NCBI GenBank assembly: GCA_002470465.1
Contig: DKMD01000025.1
Span: 124,001-188,000 of the forward strand
Reading direction: 5' to 3'
Origin: Pluralibacter sp. UBA7423
Lineage (GTDB): Bacteria; Pseudomonadota; Gammaproteobacteria; Enterobacterales; Enterobacteriaceae
DNA: 64,000 nucleotides
Shown here: piece by piece, positions 1-11,225 of the stretch
Numbering within the stretch: position 1 is the first letter of the stretch
How the letters are laid out: every line of letters begins with the position of its first letter
Notes under the pieces: model-generated
Told to the model about the DNA's origin: nothing
Database searches by the model: none
What the model saw: only the letters and a program-made list of their open reading frames with translations
Position numbers and translations under genes: made by a program

Positions 1-1227
1 GATGTGACGGTCATCGACAGGGAGCCGGGCCCGGCGCTGGAAACCAGCGCCGCCAACGCCGGACAAATTTCACCAGGCTACGCCGCGCCGTGGGCCGCAC
101 CGGGCGTGCCGCTGAAGGCCATCAAATGGATGTTCCAGCGCCACGCGCCGCTGGCGATAAGCCTCGACGGCACGCCGTTCCAGCTGAAGTGGATGTGGCA
201 AATGCTGCGCAACTGCGACACCCGCCACTATATGGAAAACAAAGGCCGCATGGTGCGCCTTGCGGAATACAGTCGTGACTGCCTGATGGCGCTGCGTGAC
301 AGCACTGGCATCCAGTACGAAGGGCGCCAGGGAGGCACTTTGCAGCTTTTCCGCACCGAACAACAGTATGAAAATGCCACCCGCGATATTGCCGTGCTGC
401 AGGATGCCGGCGTCCCTTATCAGCTGCTGGAGGCAAACCGCCTGGCGGAAGTTGAACCTGCTCTGGCGGAAGTTGCCCACAAGCTTACCGGCGGCCTGCG
501 TTTGCCTAATGACGAAACCGGCGACTGCCAGCTGTTCACCCAAAGGCTGGCGAAAATGGCGGAAGAGGCGGGTGTCGTCTTCCGCTTTAATACACCTGTG
601 GATCAGCTGCTGTCAGAAGGCGGGCAAATTTACGGCGTGAAGTGTGGTGAAGAAATTGTCAAAGCCGATGCGTACGTGATGGCCTTTGGCTCCTATTCCA
701 CCGCTATGCTGAAGGGCATTGTCGATATTCCTGTGTATCCGCTCAAAGGCTATTCGCTCACGATTCCGGTTAAAGAAGAGGATGGCGCGCCTGTTTCAAC
801 TATCCTTGATGAAACGTATAAAATAGCGATAACCCGCTTCGATAACCGGATCCGCGTGGGCGGCATGGCGGAAATTGTCGGGTTTAATACGGCGCTGCTG
901 AAGGCGCGGCGTGAAACGCTCGAAATGGTGGTGCGCGACCTCTTCCCACGCGGTGGTCACGTTGAACAGGCGAACTTCTGGACCGGCCTGCGTCCCATGA
1001 CGCCGGACGGCACGCCGGTGGTCGGGCGCACGCCATACAAGAATTTATGGCTTAACACGGGCCACGGCACGCTGGGCTGGACCATGGCCTGCGGCTCCGG
1101 GCAGCTGTTGAGTGATTTGATTTCTGGCCGCACGCCGGCCATTCCGTACGATGATTTGGGCGTGGCCCGCTATCAGTCAGGCTATACGCCGTCGCGCCCG
1201 CAGCATTTGCACGGCGCGCACAACTAA
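1..1227 (+). CDS. dadA: D-amino acid dehydrogenase small subunit DadA (5' partial)
   Basis: DadA is a membrane-associated FAD enzyme that oxidises D-alanine to pyruvate and ammonia and passes electrons to the respiratory chain. The window opens inside the gene: the first codon (GAT) matches Asp25 of the E. coli protein, so about 24 residues carrying the N-terminal FAD-binding glycine motif are missing. The remaining 408 residues include the DAO-fold C-terminal FAD motif, visible as [15 protein letters not shown] near the end. The stop at 1225-1227 is 9 bp before dadX, so the two form the usual dadAX operon for alanine catabolism. The promoter lies outside the window. Family and order are close to E. 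coli, so the call is firm. Confidence 0.97.
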   Translation, partial: DVTVIDREPGPALETSAANAGQISPGYAAPWAAPGVPLKAIKWMFQRHAPLAISLDGTPFQLKWMWQMLRNCDTRHYMENKGRMVRLAEYSRDCLMALRDSTGIQYEGRQGGTLQLFRTEQQYENATRDIAVLQDAGVPYQLLEANRLAEVEPALAEVAHKLTGGLRLPNDETGDCQLFTQRLAKMAEEAGVVFRFNTPVDQLLSEGGQIYGVKCGEEIVKADAYVMAFGSYSTAMLKGIVDIPVYPLKGYSLTIPVKEEDGAPVSTILDETYKIAITRFDNRIRVGGMAEIVGFNTALLKARRETLEMVVRDLFPRGGHVEQANFWTGLRPMTPDGTPVVGRTPYKNLWLNTGHGTLGWTMACGSGQLLSDLISGRTPAIPYDDLGVARYQSGYTPSRPQHLHGAHN

Positions 1228-1236
1228 GGAACCGTT

Positions 1237-2307
1237 ATGTCACGTCCCATTACCGCCAGCCTGGATCTCCAGGCGCTGCGGCAGAACCTTGCGGTGGTAC
1301 GCACTGCGGCCCCTGATTCCCGCGTCTGGTCGGTGGTGAAAGCCAATGCCTATGGGCACGGTATCGACAGGATCTGGAGCGCGCTGAGCGACACCGATGG
1401 CTTCGCGATGCTCAATCTTGAAGAGGCGGTGCTGCTGCGAGAACGCGGCTGGAAAGGGCCGATCCTGATGCTGGAAGGCTTTTTCCACGCCGAAGATTTA
1501 CCGCTGTATGACCAGTATCGCCTGACCACTACCGTCCACAGCAACTGGCAGTTGAAGGCTTTGCAGAACGCAAAACTCAACGCGCCGCTGGATGTATATG
1601 TCAAAGTCAACAGCGGGATGAACCGGCTGGGCTTCACGCCGGATAAAGTCTATACCGTCTGGCAGCAGCTGCGGGCTATGCGCAACGTCAGCGACATGAC
1701 GCTGATGTCGCACTTTGCCGATGCAGAAAATCCCGAGGGCATCGTTGAGGCGTTAGAAAAGGTTGAGCTGGCGGCAGAAGGGCTGAATTGCCCTCGCTCG
1801 CTCTCTAACTCTGCCGCTACGCTATGGCACCCGGAGGCGCATTACGACTGGGTTCGTCCGGGAATTGTGCTGTATGGCGCATCCCCATCCGGCAAATGGC
1901 AGGATATTGCCAACAGCGGCCTCAAGCCGGTAATGACGCTGAGCAGCGAAATCATCGCAGTGCAGAACCTGAAGTCGGGTGACACCGTAGGCTACGGGCG
2001 GCTGTATACCGCGCAGCAGGAGCAGCGTATCGGCATCGTTGCCTGCGGCTATGCCGACGGCTATCCGCGCATCGCGCCGGACGGCACGCCGGTGCTGGTG
2101 GATGGTATTCGTACCGGAACGGTCGGGCGGGTCTCGATGGATATGCTGGCGATAGATTTAACGCCGTGTCCGCAGGCCGGGATCGGCACGCCCGTTGAGC
2201 TGTGGGGTAAAGAGATTAAGATTGATGACGTAGCGGAGCGCTGCGGCACGGTTGGCTATGAGCTGATGTGCGCTCTGGCGCAGCGCGTGCCTGTTGTGAC
2301 GAGGTAA
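1237..2307 (+). CDS. dadX: Catabolic alanine racemase DadX
   Basis: PLP enzyme converting L-alanine to D-alanine, which DadA then oxidises. The 356-residue protein shows the PLP-lysine motif VVKANAYGHG with Lys35, and the opposite-face catalytic tyrosine Tyr253 in VGYGRLY. Length equals the E. coli enzyme. It is distinguished from the biosynthetic racemase Alr by its place directly behind dadA. ATG at 1237 follows a GGA-containing ribosome site in the short intergenic gap. An intrinsic terminator begins 5 bp after the stop. Confidence 0.97.
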   Translation: MSRPITASLDLQALRQNLAVVRTAAPDSRVWSVVKANAYGHGIDRIWSALSDTDGFAMLNLEEAVLLRERGWKGPILMLEGFFHAEDLPLYDQYRLTTTVHSNWQLKALQNAKLNAPLDVYVKVNSGMNRLGFTPDKVYTVWQQLRAMRNVSDMTLMSHFADAENPEGIVEALEKVELAAEGLNCPRSLSNSAATLWHPEAHYDWVRPGIVLYGASPSGKWQDIANSGLKPVMTLSSEIIAVQNLKSGDTVGYGRLYTAQQEQRIGIVACGYADGYPRIAPDGTPVLVDGIRTGTVGRVSMDMLAIDLTPCPQAGIGTPVELWGKEIKIDDVAERCGTVGYELMCALAQRVPVVTR

Positions 2308-2312
2308 ACCGC

Positions 2313-2339
2313 AAAACCTTCTCTTCGGAGAAGGTTTTT
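2313..2339 (+). terminator. Intrinsic terminator after dadAX
   Basis: Perfect 11-bp stem AAAACCTTCTC / GAGAAGGTTTT around a TTCG loop, followed by T residues. The TTCG tetraloop is typical of strong enteric terminators. It ends the dadAX transcript and, with its A-rich left arm, could also serve the convergent cvrA gene. Confidence 0.9.
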
Positions 2340-2348
2340 AGTGTTTGC

Positions 2349-2387
2349 TCCCTCTCCCTGTGGGAGAGGGTTGGGGTGAGGGCATCA
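2349..2387. repeat. Extragenic palindromic repeat (CCCTCTCCC type)
   Basis: A 9-bp inverted repeat CCCTCTCCC / GGGAGAGGG with a TGT loop, followed by TTGGGGTGAGGGCA. This unit recurs between genes in Enterobacter-like genomes. It sits between the dadX terminator and the 3' end of cvrA. Confidence 0.65.
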
Positions 2388-2405
2388 GGCCGCAGAGCAA
2401 TCAGA

Positions 2406-4142
<1,737 letters not shown>

Positions 4143-4235
4143 TCACGTACTCCCTTGATCGCGTGAAAATGAGTGTAAAACGTTATCACAGAAGTACGCG
4201 AAACGACGGATTAATCAGCGCTATGAGCGATTTTT

Positions 4236-5147
4236 TTATTCCATGAGGGTCGGATGACCGGACATTGTTAACGTGGTGCGCTTGCCGGAGTGAACCAGAC
4301 GCGCCTGCGCGCCCAGCGGCAGAGTCACTGTGCGCTGCTCATGACCAAAATCCAGGCCGCTGATAACAGGAATGCTCAGCCGTGATTGCAGATATGCCGT
4401 CATCACCGGTAAGTCATATCCGGCATCGTAATCATTCGGCTCTGCGCCGCTGAAGCTGCCGAGGACAATCGCCTGCTGACGGCCCAGTATTCCCGCGTGG
4501 AACAGCTGTAACAGCATGCGCTCAACGCGGAACGGGTGCTCGTTAATGTCTTCCAGTACCAGAATGCCGTCATTCATTTCCGGCAGCCAGGGCGTGCCGA
4601 CCAGGGACGCCAGCATCGCCAGGTTGCCGCCCCATAGTATGCCGGTTGCTTCACAGGCCGGGCCGCTGCCATTCCATTCGACGGTAAACGCCGGGTTGCG
4701 CAGCGCGCGCCAGAAGTGCTCTTCGGTAAACGTGTTCAGCGTCTCTGCGCCGAAGTTCCCGGCAATCATGGGCCCGCTAAATGTTATGACGCCTTCACAC
4801 AATAGCGCCATCTGGATTGCGGTGAAATCACTGTGGCCGCAGATGAGCAGCGGCGCCTGCTGCTGGCGGGCGGCAATGGCCTGCCAGTCAATCATATCGA
4901 GCAGGCGGCTTGCGCCGTAGCCACCGCGCACCGGCATGACGATGACGTTTTGCCCTTTGAGGTTTGCCAGCGCGCTGATATCACCCGCCCGTTCCGCTTC
5001 TGTACCGGCAAAACGCTGCTGGCGGCGCGTCAGAATCGACTGATTCTCTACCGGATACCCGGCGGCTTCGAGGCGCTCAATCCCGCGTGCGGCGGCCTGC
5101 TGGTTGATGCAGTAGCCCGATGGCGAAATCAGATGAAACAGAGTCAT
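4236..5147 (-). CDS. ldcA: Murein tetrapeptide LD-carboxypeptidase LdcA
   Basis: Cytoplasmic serine peptidase (family S66) that removes the terminal D-alanine from recycled murein tetrapeptides so that the tripeptide can be reused. The 303-residue protein has the nucleophile Ser106 in GHSDFTA, an acidic residue in VLEDINEHP (Glu199) and His269 in DFGHEQR, the expected Ser-Glu-His set, and no signal peptide. It is divergent from emtA, another murein enzyme. Start ATG 5147 gives the full-length family protein. Confidence 0.96.
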   Translation of the reverse strand: MTLFHLISPSGYCINQQAAARGIERLEAAGYPVENQSILTRRQQRFAGTEAERAGDISALANLKGQNVIVMPVRGGYGASRLLDMIDWQAIAARQQQAPLLICGHSDFTAIQMALLCEGVITFSGPMIAGNFGAETLNTFTEEHFWRALRNPAFTVEWNGSGPACEATGILWGGNLAMLASLVGTPWLPEMNDGILVLEDINEHPFRVERMLLQLFHAGILGRQQAIVLGSFSGAEPNDYDAGYDLPVMTAYLQSRLSIPVISGLDFGHEQRTVTLPLGAQARLVHSGKRTTLTMSGHPTLME

Positions 5148-5238
5148 GGCAATTCCTTGCAGAGAATGAAACGGTTATGATGCCGCCTGAACTTCGCGTT
5201 GTCATCAGCGCGCACACTTCAGTGATAAGGATAGAAGC

Positions 5239-5859
5239 GTGAAATTGAGATGGTTTGCTGTTTTAGCGGTACTGCTTGCCGGGTGCAGTTCTAAGCCCAA
5301 ATACGATTATACTCAGCCACCTTATAACCCGACGGTGCCGGTACAACGGGCTATGCAGTGGATGCCGATAAGCCAAAAAGCTGGGGCGGCCTGGGGACTC
5401 GATCCAAAATTTATCACGGCGATTATCGCGGTCGAATCAGGCGGGAACCCTGGCGTGGTGAGTAAATCGGGCGCAGTGGGCCTGATGCAGCTTAAGCCGT
5501 CCACCGCCGGGCGCGAAGTGTATCGCTATATGGGCTGGAGCGGCGATCCTTCCGTCAGCGAGCTGAAAAATCCAGAGCGCAACATCTCAATGGGCACGGC
5601 CTATTTCCGGATTCTGGAAAACGGACCGCTGCTGGGCATTAAGGATCCCGAAGTGATGCAGTACGCGCTGGTCACCTCTTATGTTAACGGGGCAGGCGCG
5701 CTGCTGAGAACCTTCTCGTCAGACCGCAAAAAAGCCATTGCTGCAATCAACGGCATGGACAAAGAGGCGTTCTTCGACCATATCGTTAAAAATCATCCAT
5801 CGCCGCAGGCCCCTCGCTATATCTGGAAGGTGCAAAAGGCCATGGACGCTATCGACTGA
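5239..5859 (+). CDS. emtA: Endo-type membrane-bound lytic murein transglycosylase EmtA
   Basis: Outer-membrane lipoprotein that cleaves the glycan strands of peptidoglycan by an endo mechanism, forming 1,6-anhydro-muropeptides. The 206 residues begin with a signal ending in the lipobox LLAGC (Cys16). The SLT (family 1) domain follows, with catalytic Glu66 in AVESGGNP and the GLMQL motif. The gene has an AAGGA-type ribosome site before ATG 5239. It ends only 1 bp from the convergent ycgR. Confidence 0.96.
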   Translation: MKLRWFAVLAVLLAGCSSKPKYDYTQPPYNPTVPVQRAMQWMPISQKAGAAWGLDPKFITAIIAVESGGNPGVVSKSGAVGLMQLKPSTAGREVYRYMGWSGDPSVSELKNPERNISMGTAYFRILENGPLLGIKDPEVMQYALVTSYVNGAGALLRTFSSDRKKAIAAINGMDKEAFFDHIVKNHPSPQAPRYIWKVQKAMDAID

Positions 5860-5860
5860 T

Positions 5861-6592
5861 TTAACGAACCTTATTCGCGCGTTCGCGCGCCTCACGCTCC
5901 AGGGAGAAAATAATGCGCTGGAGCGTGCGTTCAACCGCCGGACTGACGTTAAGAAAACGGAAGCTCAGGCGCGGTGTGCTGATGGTTTCATTCTTGCCGT
6001 CCACCACCTTGCGTTCGCTCAGCGAAATCAGCTGGGCATCGAAGTGAAATTTCCCCCATTCCCCCATATCAAGCTCCAGCTGCGGGATCATCACGCCTGA
6101 CTTAAGCTGAGGCGGCGGCGTTCCGTCCAGCAGTGCACCCATGCCCCCAAGGGAGAGGTCGCACAGGCGAAAGCGGATTTCACTTTTATCGGCAAGCTTC
6201 GCTTTGCAGTAATAAACCGGGTGCAGCGGGGCAGAAATACGGAAAAATTCCCGGCGCTGAATAAACCACAGCGTAGGTGGCACGGGCATGGTGAAGGCGG
6301 GCAGGTCCAGAAACTGGCCATGGCTGAGCGCTGGCACGGTAAATTCGATTTTTGCGCCCTGGGTTTCGGCAGAGAGAGTGATATTTTCCGCACGCTGCAC
6401 CGCGCGATTTTCATACTCCTGGCTGCCGTAATCGATAATAAGAGTCTGAGGTGAGACGTCGAGAATGCGGCTTATAAATTGAGATGTGCCCCAGGAGACG
6501 CGTACAGGAATGCGGTCGCGGTGCAGATCGCGAAGAATGTTTAACACTGCCAGCGGATTTTGTTTAAGGAATTGCTCATTGTAATGACTCAC
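5861..6592 (-). CDS. ycgR: Flagellar brake protein YcgR (c-di-GMP binding PilZ protein)
   Basis: YcgR binds cyclic di-GMP and slows flagellar rotation by acting on the motor. The N-terminal YcgR domain (about 1-105) is followed by a PilZ domain with the ligand motifs QRREFFR and DLSLGGMG. I place the start at GTG 6592, because an AAGGAG Shine-Dalgarno lies just upstream and the resulting protein (243 residues, VSHYNEQF...) lines up with E. coli YcgR (244). An in-frame ATG at 6628 would add 12 unconserved residues and overlap the -10 element. A sigma-28 promoter precedes the gene. Confidence 0.95.
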   Translation of the reverse strand: MSHYNEQFLKQNPLAVLNILRDLHRDRIPVRVSWGTSQFISRILDVSPQTLIIDYGSQEYENRAVQRAENITLSAETQGAKIEFTVPALSHGQFLDLPAFTMPVPPTLWFIQRREFFRISAPLHPVYYCKAKLADKSEIRFRLCDLSLGGMGALLDGTPPPQLKSGVMIPQLELDMGEWGKFHFDAQLISLSERKVVDGKNETISTPRLSFRFLNVSPAVERTLQRIIFSLEREARERANKVR

Positions 6593-6627
6593 GCCCGGTA
6601 GCTCCTTATTGACAGAGATTCGATCCA

Positions 6628-6654
6628 CTATCGGCAGCGCGCACCAGAACTTAA
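6628..6654 (-). promoter_or_regulatory. Sigma-28 (FliA) promoter of ycgR
   Basis: On the minus strand: TTAAGTTC, exactly 11 bp, then GCCGATAG. The flagellar class 3 consensus is TAAAGTTT-N11-GCCGATAA, so 6 of 8 and 7 of 8 bases match with ideal spacing. It lies about 36 bp upstream of the GTG start of ycgR. ycgR belongs to the FliA regulon in E. coli and Salmonella. Confidence 0.8.
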
Positions 6655-6800
6655 TACAAACGAGGGAATATTTTTTTACAGATAAAAAATTAAATTGAAT
6701 CGCTACATTTTAAGAATGTTTACCTATACTTAAGATAACCGGAGCGCACAATACGCTCGCATTATTTGTGGTTATTTTATTTCTTTGGAGGGTGGTTAAA

Positions 6801-7055
6801 ATGGGCATTCTGACCTGGATTGTATTTGGACTGATTGCAGGTATTATCGCGAAACTGATCATGCCGGGCCGCGATGGCGGCGGTTTTATTCTGACCTGCG
6901 TGCTGGGGATTGTCGGTGCCGTCGTCGGCGGCTGGCTGGCAACCATGTTCGGCATCGGCAGCGTGAACGGTTTCAATATGCACAGCTTCCTGGTAGCGGT
7001 TGTGGGTGCCATCGTGGTGCTGATTGTCTTCCGACTTCTGCGCCGCAACGCATAA
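6801..7055 (+). CDS. ymgE: Small inner-membrane protein YmgE (GlsB/YeaQ/YmgE family)
   Basis: An 84-residue, very hydrophobic protein (MGILTWIVFGLIAGIIAKL...) of the 'transglycosylase-associated' GlsB/YeaQ/YmgE family; the biochemical role is unknown and stress-related induction is reported for relatives. Three membrane segments are visible, with the family motif IAGIIAKLIMPGRDGGG between the first two. ATG 6801 is chosen over an in-frame ATG at 6768 because GGAGGG lies 8 bp upstream. It is transcribed divergently from ycgR and ends in a good terminator. Confidence 0.93.
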   Translation: MGILTWIVFGLIAGIIAKLIMPGRDGGGFILTCVLGIVGAVVGGWLATMFGIGSVNGFNMHSFLVAVVGAIVVLIVFRLLRRNA

Positions 7056-7076
7056 GCAATAACGAGTAATAAATAA

Positions 7077-7103
7077 AAGGGCAGCCGAATGGCTGCCCTT
7101 TTT
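7077..7103 (+). terminator. Intrinsic terminator after ymgE
   Basis: Perfect 10-bp stem AAGGGCAGCC / GGCTGCCCTT with a GAAT loop and a following T run. It separates ymgE from the convergent siderophore receptor gene. Confidence 0.92.
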
Positions 7104-7148
7104 CGTACACGCAAGCGAAGCGCTGCCGGGCAATGGGCCGCAAATTGC

Positions 7149-9269
7149 TTAAAAATCATACCCCACGGTGGCAATCACCGAGCGCTCTGCACCCCAGTAG
7201 CAGTTGTTGGTGCCATAGCAACCAGAAAGATATTCACGGTCGGTCAGGTTGTTGGCGTTAACCTGCACATATGCACCTTTGAGAGCAGAACTCCAGGCCC
7301 CAAGGTCGGCGCGGATCATCGCATCAATCAGCGTGGTCGAGGGCAGGCGTTCAGTGTTGGTATCGTCTGCCCACTGTTTACCGATGTAGCGCACGCCTGC
7401 CCCTGCGCTGATGCCGAAATCGAACTGATAATGCGCCCACAGGGAAGCCATCTGATCCGGCGTCAGCTGTGGCGTGTTGTTATCGGTGCCGTCTTTGGTA
7501 TCGGCAAAGCGCAGGCGGTTCCAGCTATACCCGGCAATGGTGCTCAGGCGCGGCGTCAGCTGATTACGCGCTTCCAGCTCAACGCCCTGCGAATGCACTT
7601 TCCCGGCAGGCAGGAAGGTTGCAGTACCGATGTTCGGGTCGCGGGTCGCCACGTCCTTTTGCGTCAGATCGTAAACTGCAATGCTGTAGAGGTCAGCGCT
7701 GCCCGGCGGCTGGAACTTCAGACCGGCTTCATACTGCTCCGCCGTGGTGGGCTTCAGCAGATTGCCATCAGGACCGGAGAGCATCGCAGGCGTGATCGCC
7801 TGACTGTAGCTCAGGTAGGGCGAGAGGCCATTTTCGAAGGCGTAAAGCAGCGAGGCGCGGCTGCTGATGTGGTCATCCGAGCGCCGCGAGGAGGCCCCAA
7901 AAGTGTCGCTGACCTGCTGCGAGACAATGCGGTCGTAGCGGGTGGAGAGATTCGCATGCCAGCGGTTCCAGACCATTTCATCCTGCAAATAGACACCCGC
8001 CTGATAGTAGCGACGGTTGTTATCGTCGCTGTAGGTTACGGTGTGCCCGGTCTGCGGCGTGGAGTACGTCCATGGATCCAGCGGTGAAGCCCCGCCTGCG
8101 CCGCTCCACAGGTCATTGCGGAAACGGTGATATTCGCCGCCCAGAATCAGCGTGTGCGCTACGTCGCCCGTGTTGAAATCGGCCTTCAAGCGGTTGTCGG
8201 TTGACCAGCCGTCCAGCGAACCTTCCGAGCCGCTGTAGCCGCGGGCCAGCATGTCGCTGTCGCCGATCCAGCCCACCTGATACACCTGATCGAGCTTCAC
8301 GTTGGAGTGGGTATAGCTGCCGCTTGAATGTACCGACCAGATGTCGCTGAACTGGTGGTCGAACTCGTAGCTGTAAATCTGTTCCCGGCGCTGGTAGCCG
8401 TCGCCCGGATCGCCCTCGTTGGTATGATTGCCGAGCCTGCGTCCGTTGTGCTCGTAGCGTGTGCCGTCCAGCGGCAGCGATCCGTGATAGCCGCCCGACG
8501 GATCTTTTTGCAGATACGCGCGTAACAGCAGGGTGGTGTCGGAGTCCGGCTGCCAGAGCAGCGACGGGGAAATGGCGTAGCGCTCCTCGCGGGTGTTGTC
8601 GAACTGCGTGTCGGTATTACGGGTAATCCCCGTCAGGCGATACGCCCACTGGTCGTTAATAGCGTCGGTGTAATCAAACGCTGCGCCTTTGGTGTTCTGG
8701 GTGCCGCCAAACGCCTGAAGGTGGCCTTCGGAGGTGAACAGCGGGCGCTTAGAGGTGAGATTTACCAGCCCGCCCGGCACGCTCTGGCCGTACAGCGCGG
8801 AGGAGGGGCCTTTAATCACATCAATGCGATCGAGGAACCATGGGTCAATCTGCACGATGTTGTGGCTGCCACCATCGCTCATCAGACGCATACCGTCGAG
8901 GAAAATATTATCGACGTCACCGCCGTGGTAGCCCCGTAGCGAAATAGCGTCGAAGCGGGTCGCCGCGCCGCCAAAGGTGCTGTAGACGCCTGGCGTATAG
9001 CTCAGCGCCTGGCTGACGTTAGTGATGCCCTGATCTTCCATCTGCTGACGCGTCACCACGGACACCGACTGCGCGGTGGTGATTAAGGGCTGATCGGTTT
9101 TGGTCGCGCCGGTTGACGTTTTAGCGCTATATCCCTGAGTCGGGGCAGTGGCAGATTCTACCGGCTGTGCCGTCACCACAACCGTTTCTTCAGAGAAGGC
9201 GGCGCAGGGGAAAACCAGCGCCAGCGCGCAAAGCACCGACGAGCGTTTAAGAGGCAAAGTGTTAGTCAT
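7149..9269 (-). CDS. TonB-dependent siderophore receptor (FoxA/FhuA family)
   Basis: Outer-membrane gated channel for a ferric siderophore. The start at ATG 9269 (AGGA upstream) gives 706 residues. A signal peptide (about 1-26) is followed by the TonB box EETVVVTAQ, a plug domain (about 50-165) with DNIFLDGMRL and IDVIKGPSSALYGQSVPGGLVN, and a 22-strand barrel ending in an aromatic residue (GYDF). The C-terminal YLSGCYGTNNCYWGAERS loop with paired cysteines is typical of the hydroxamate receptors FhuA and FoxA. The ligand is inferred to be a ferrioxamine- or ferrichrome-like hydroxamate; the sequence does not settle which. A Fur-like site lies 85 bp upstream. Confidence 0.9.
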   Translation of the reverse strand: MTNTLPLKRSSVLCALALVFPCAAFSEETVVVTAQPVESATAPTQGYSAKTSTGATKTDQPLITTAQSVSVVTRQQMEDQGITNVSQALSYTPGVYSTFGGAATRFDAISLRGYHGGDVDNIFLDGMRLMSDGGSHNIVQIDPWFLDRIDVIKGPSSALYGQSVPGGLVNLTSKRPLFTSEGHLQAFGGTQNTKGAAFDYTDAINDQWAYRLTGITRNTDTQFDNTREERYAISPSLLWQPDSDTTLLLRAYLQKDPSGGYHGSLPLDGTRYEHNGRRLGNHTNEGDPGDGYQRREQIYSYEFDHQFSDIWSVHSSGSYTHSNVKLDQVYQVGWIGDSDMLARGYSGSEGSLDGWSTDNRLKADFNTGDVAHTLILGGEYHRFRNDLWSGAGGASPLDPWTYSTPQTGHTVTYSDDNNRRYYQAGVYLQDEMVWNRWHANLSTRYDRIVSQQVSDTFGASSRRSDDHISSRASLLYAFENGLSPYLSYSQAITPAMLSGPDGNLLKPTTAEQYEAGLKFQPPGSADLYSIAVYDLTQKDVATRDPNIGTATFLPAGKVHSQGVELEARNQLTPRLSTIAGYSWNRLRFADTKDGTDNNTPQLTPDQMASLWAHYQFDFGISAGAGVRYIGKQWADDTNTERLPSTTLIDAMIRADLGAWSSALKGAYVQVNANNLTDREYLSGCYGTNNCYWGAERSVIATVGYDF

Positions 9270-9353
9270 CACATCATCCTGAGAAACACGGTCTGGCACT
9301 CCTGTACGCCGCCGTGTCAAATCGTGCGAAAATGTCAGTTTTCGTTAAAAAAA

Positions 9354-9372
9354 GAATGCGAATTATTATTGT
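9354..9372 (-). promoter_or_regulatory. Candidate Fur box upstream of the siderophore receptor
   Basis: The AT-rich stretch GAATGCGAATTATTATTGT resembles the Fur consensus GATAATGATAATCATTATC in its right half and is degenerate in its left half. Position before a TonB-dependent siderophore receptor supports iron control. Evidence is the match and context only. Confidence 0.45.
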
Positions 9373-9435
9373 TTGCGTTAATTGAATCAAGCGAAGAAGT
9401 CACGAGGTGACTACCATTTTGGGTAGTAGCGCTGG

Positions 9436-9540
9436 GGAATTGCCAGGTGGCGGCTGAAGCCCTGGCTGGCCTACAAAAACAGCCGGATATAGCATCTGGC
9501 TCACAGGCCGGGCAAGCCTGCGCCGCCCGGCAATGTCGCC
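9436..9540. repeat. REP/BIME palindromic repeats between treA and the receptor gene
   Basis: Two inverted REP-like units: GCCAGGTGGCGGCTGAAGCC...GGCCTACAAAAAC and AGGCCGGGCAAGC...GCCGCCCGGCAATG. They follow the classic enteric REP form (GCCGGGTGGCGGCT...GGCCTAC). A short hairpin ACTACC/GGTAGT (9410-9427) lies just before. They sit directly at the 3' end of treA and may stabilise or terminate its mRNA. Confidence 0.7.
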
Positions 9541-9542
9541 GT

Positions 9543-11225
9543 TTATTGCGTTTTGGTGGTGGGAGCGGCAGCCGCTGGCGCTGGCCGCGTTTTCGGCACG
9601 TCGTCGCACGGTTTCTCTTTCGGACAGATCAGATCGAGCATCTTCAGCGTCACGCCGTTACTCCAGCCAAAACCGTCCTGGAGCGGATATTCCCCACCGC
9701 CGCCTCCGGTGCCGGTGGAGGTGATGTCATACTTCTCGACCAGCTTCTGCTGGCTGTCGTAGGTGTGCTGCACGTTGGTGAGAAAACGCCAGCTCACTTC
9801 CATTGCCAGCGTCTCTTTGCCGTAATTCTGCAGGCCTTCGGTTGCCACCCATTGCAGCGGCGCCCAGCCGTTCGGCGCGTCCCACTGCTGGCCGCTGTTG
9901 ACCGTGGTGGTGGTGATACCGCCAGGTTTCAGCAGGCGTGATTCTGTTACGGCAGCGACTTTCGCCGCGCGGTCATTAGACGCCGCATGCACGTAAAGCG
10001 GAAACAGCGCCGCGGCGGTCAGTTGATTACGCGTCTTTTTGGTTTTCAGATCGTAATCGGCGTACCAGCCCTCTTTGTCGTTCCACAAATATTTCTCTAT
10101 CGCTTTCTGGCGCTCGTTTGCCAGCGTTTCATAGCGGGTGGCTTTGGTATCGTCCCCCGCAGCTTTGCTGGCGGTAGCGATGATTTTTTCCATCCGGAAC
10201 ATCAGCGAGTTGAGATCGACGGGCACAATGCTGGTGGTGCGAATGGAGCTGAGTTTTTGCGGGTCGTCCATCCAGCGCGAACTGAAATCCCAGCCGGAGG
10301 CGGCAGCAGAGCGCAGATCGCGGTAAATCTCGGTGGCCGGACGATTCGGATTGCTTTTGGCGGTGTTGACGTCATCCAGCCAGGATTCCGGGCGCGGCGT
10401 GTCCTTATCGTCCCAGTAGCGGTTCAGCAGGACGCCATCCTCCAGCTTCACCACGCGCTTATTCGCCGAACCGTTTTGCAGCGCGTCTGCACCGTCCATC
10501 CAGTAAGCGTGCTCTTTTTCCATCTGTGGCAAATACGTTTTCAGTGCGTCGCTGTCGTGTGTGGCAAGCAGTTCCACCATCAGCGAGAAGAACGGCGGCT
10601 GTGAGCGGCTCAGGTAGTAGCTGCGGTTGCCGTTGGGAATGTGGCCCCAGGTGTCGATTTCATAGCCGAAGTTAGCGACCATATCCTCGATTTTGTCCCA
10701 GTGGCCGCTCTCCGCCAGCCCCAGCATGGTGAAATAGCTGTCCCAGTAATAGACTTCGCGAAAGCGCCCGCCGGGCACCACATAGGGCTTCGGCAACGGC
10801 AGCAGGGAATCCCATTTTTCGGCGCTGCCGGTGGTACGCGTCAGCACGGGCCAAAGTCCGTCGATATGGTCGCGCAGGCTTTGATCCTTCGGCGGCACGT
10901 ACTTGTCTTTTTCCTCGGGGAGAGTGAAGTTGACCTCAACAAAGTGGCGCAGGTCAAAGCTGCTCTGGGCGCGCTGCATCCTGTAATCGGCCAGGATCAT
11001 CAGCGGATCGCTTTTGGGCACGGCGTCGGCAAAGGTTTTTTGATCGGGAAACAGCTTCGCGCTCTGCACATCGTTAAATAACGGGCCTAATAAAACATCC
11101 GGGGATTGAGGTTGCGCCTCATCGGCCTGCGCATAAGCCAGGCCCAGCGAAAACAGCGCCCCCCCAAGTGCCAGCCGCAGGGCGAGGTAGAGGGTATCTG
11201 GGCGGCGCAAAGCGGGTTTATTCAT
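9543..11225 (-). CDS. treA: Periplasmic trehalase TreA
   Basis: Hydrolyses trehalose to two glucose molecules in the periplasm, allowing trehalose use at high osmolarity. The 560-residue protein (E. coli 565) has a signal peptide (about 1-34), both trehalase signatures ([15 protein letters not shown] at 151-165 and [10 protein letters not shown] at 447-456) and the GH37 catalytic acid Asp313 and base Glu497. The C-terminus is Pro/Ala/Thr-rich. AAGGAG lies upstream of ATG 11225. As in E. coli it follows the ymgE region, with the siderophore receptor inserted between. Confidence 0.97.
   Translation of the reverse strand: MNKPALRRPDTLYLALRLALGGALFSLGLAYAQADEAQPQSPDVLLGPLFNDVQSAKLFPDQKTFADAVPKSDPLMILADYRMQRAQSSFDLRHFVEVNFTLPEEKDKYVPPKDQSLRDHIDGLWPVLTRTTGSAEKWDSLLPLPKPYVVPGGRFREVYYWDSYFTMLGLAESGHWDKIEDMVANFGYEIDTWGHIPNGNRSYYLSRSQPPFFSLMVELLATHDSDALKTYLPQMEKEHAYWMDGADALQNGSANKRVVKLEDGVLLNRYWDDKDTPRPESWLDDVNTAKSNPNRPATEIYRDLRSAAASGWDFSSRWMDDPQKLSSIRTTSIVPVDLNSLMFRMEKIIATASKAAGDDTKATRYETLANERQKAIEKYLWNDKEGWYADYDLKTKKTRNQLTAAALFPLYVHAASNDRAAKVAAVTESRLLKPGGITTTTVNSGQQWDAPNGWAPLQWVATEGLQNYGKETLAMEVSWRFLTNVQHTYDSQQKLVEKYDITSTGTGGGGGEYPLQDGFGWSNGVTLKMLDLICPKEKPCDDVPKTRPAPAAAAPTTKTQ

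Noticed and set aside
7089..8087. 332-residue plus-strand frame opposite the siderophore receptor
   Set aside because: Starts within the ymgE terminator and has no family features; the minus-strand receptor explains the region.
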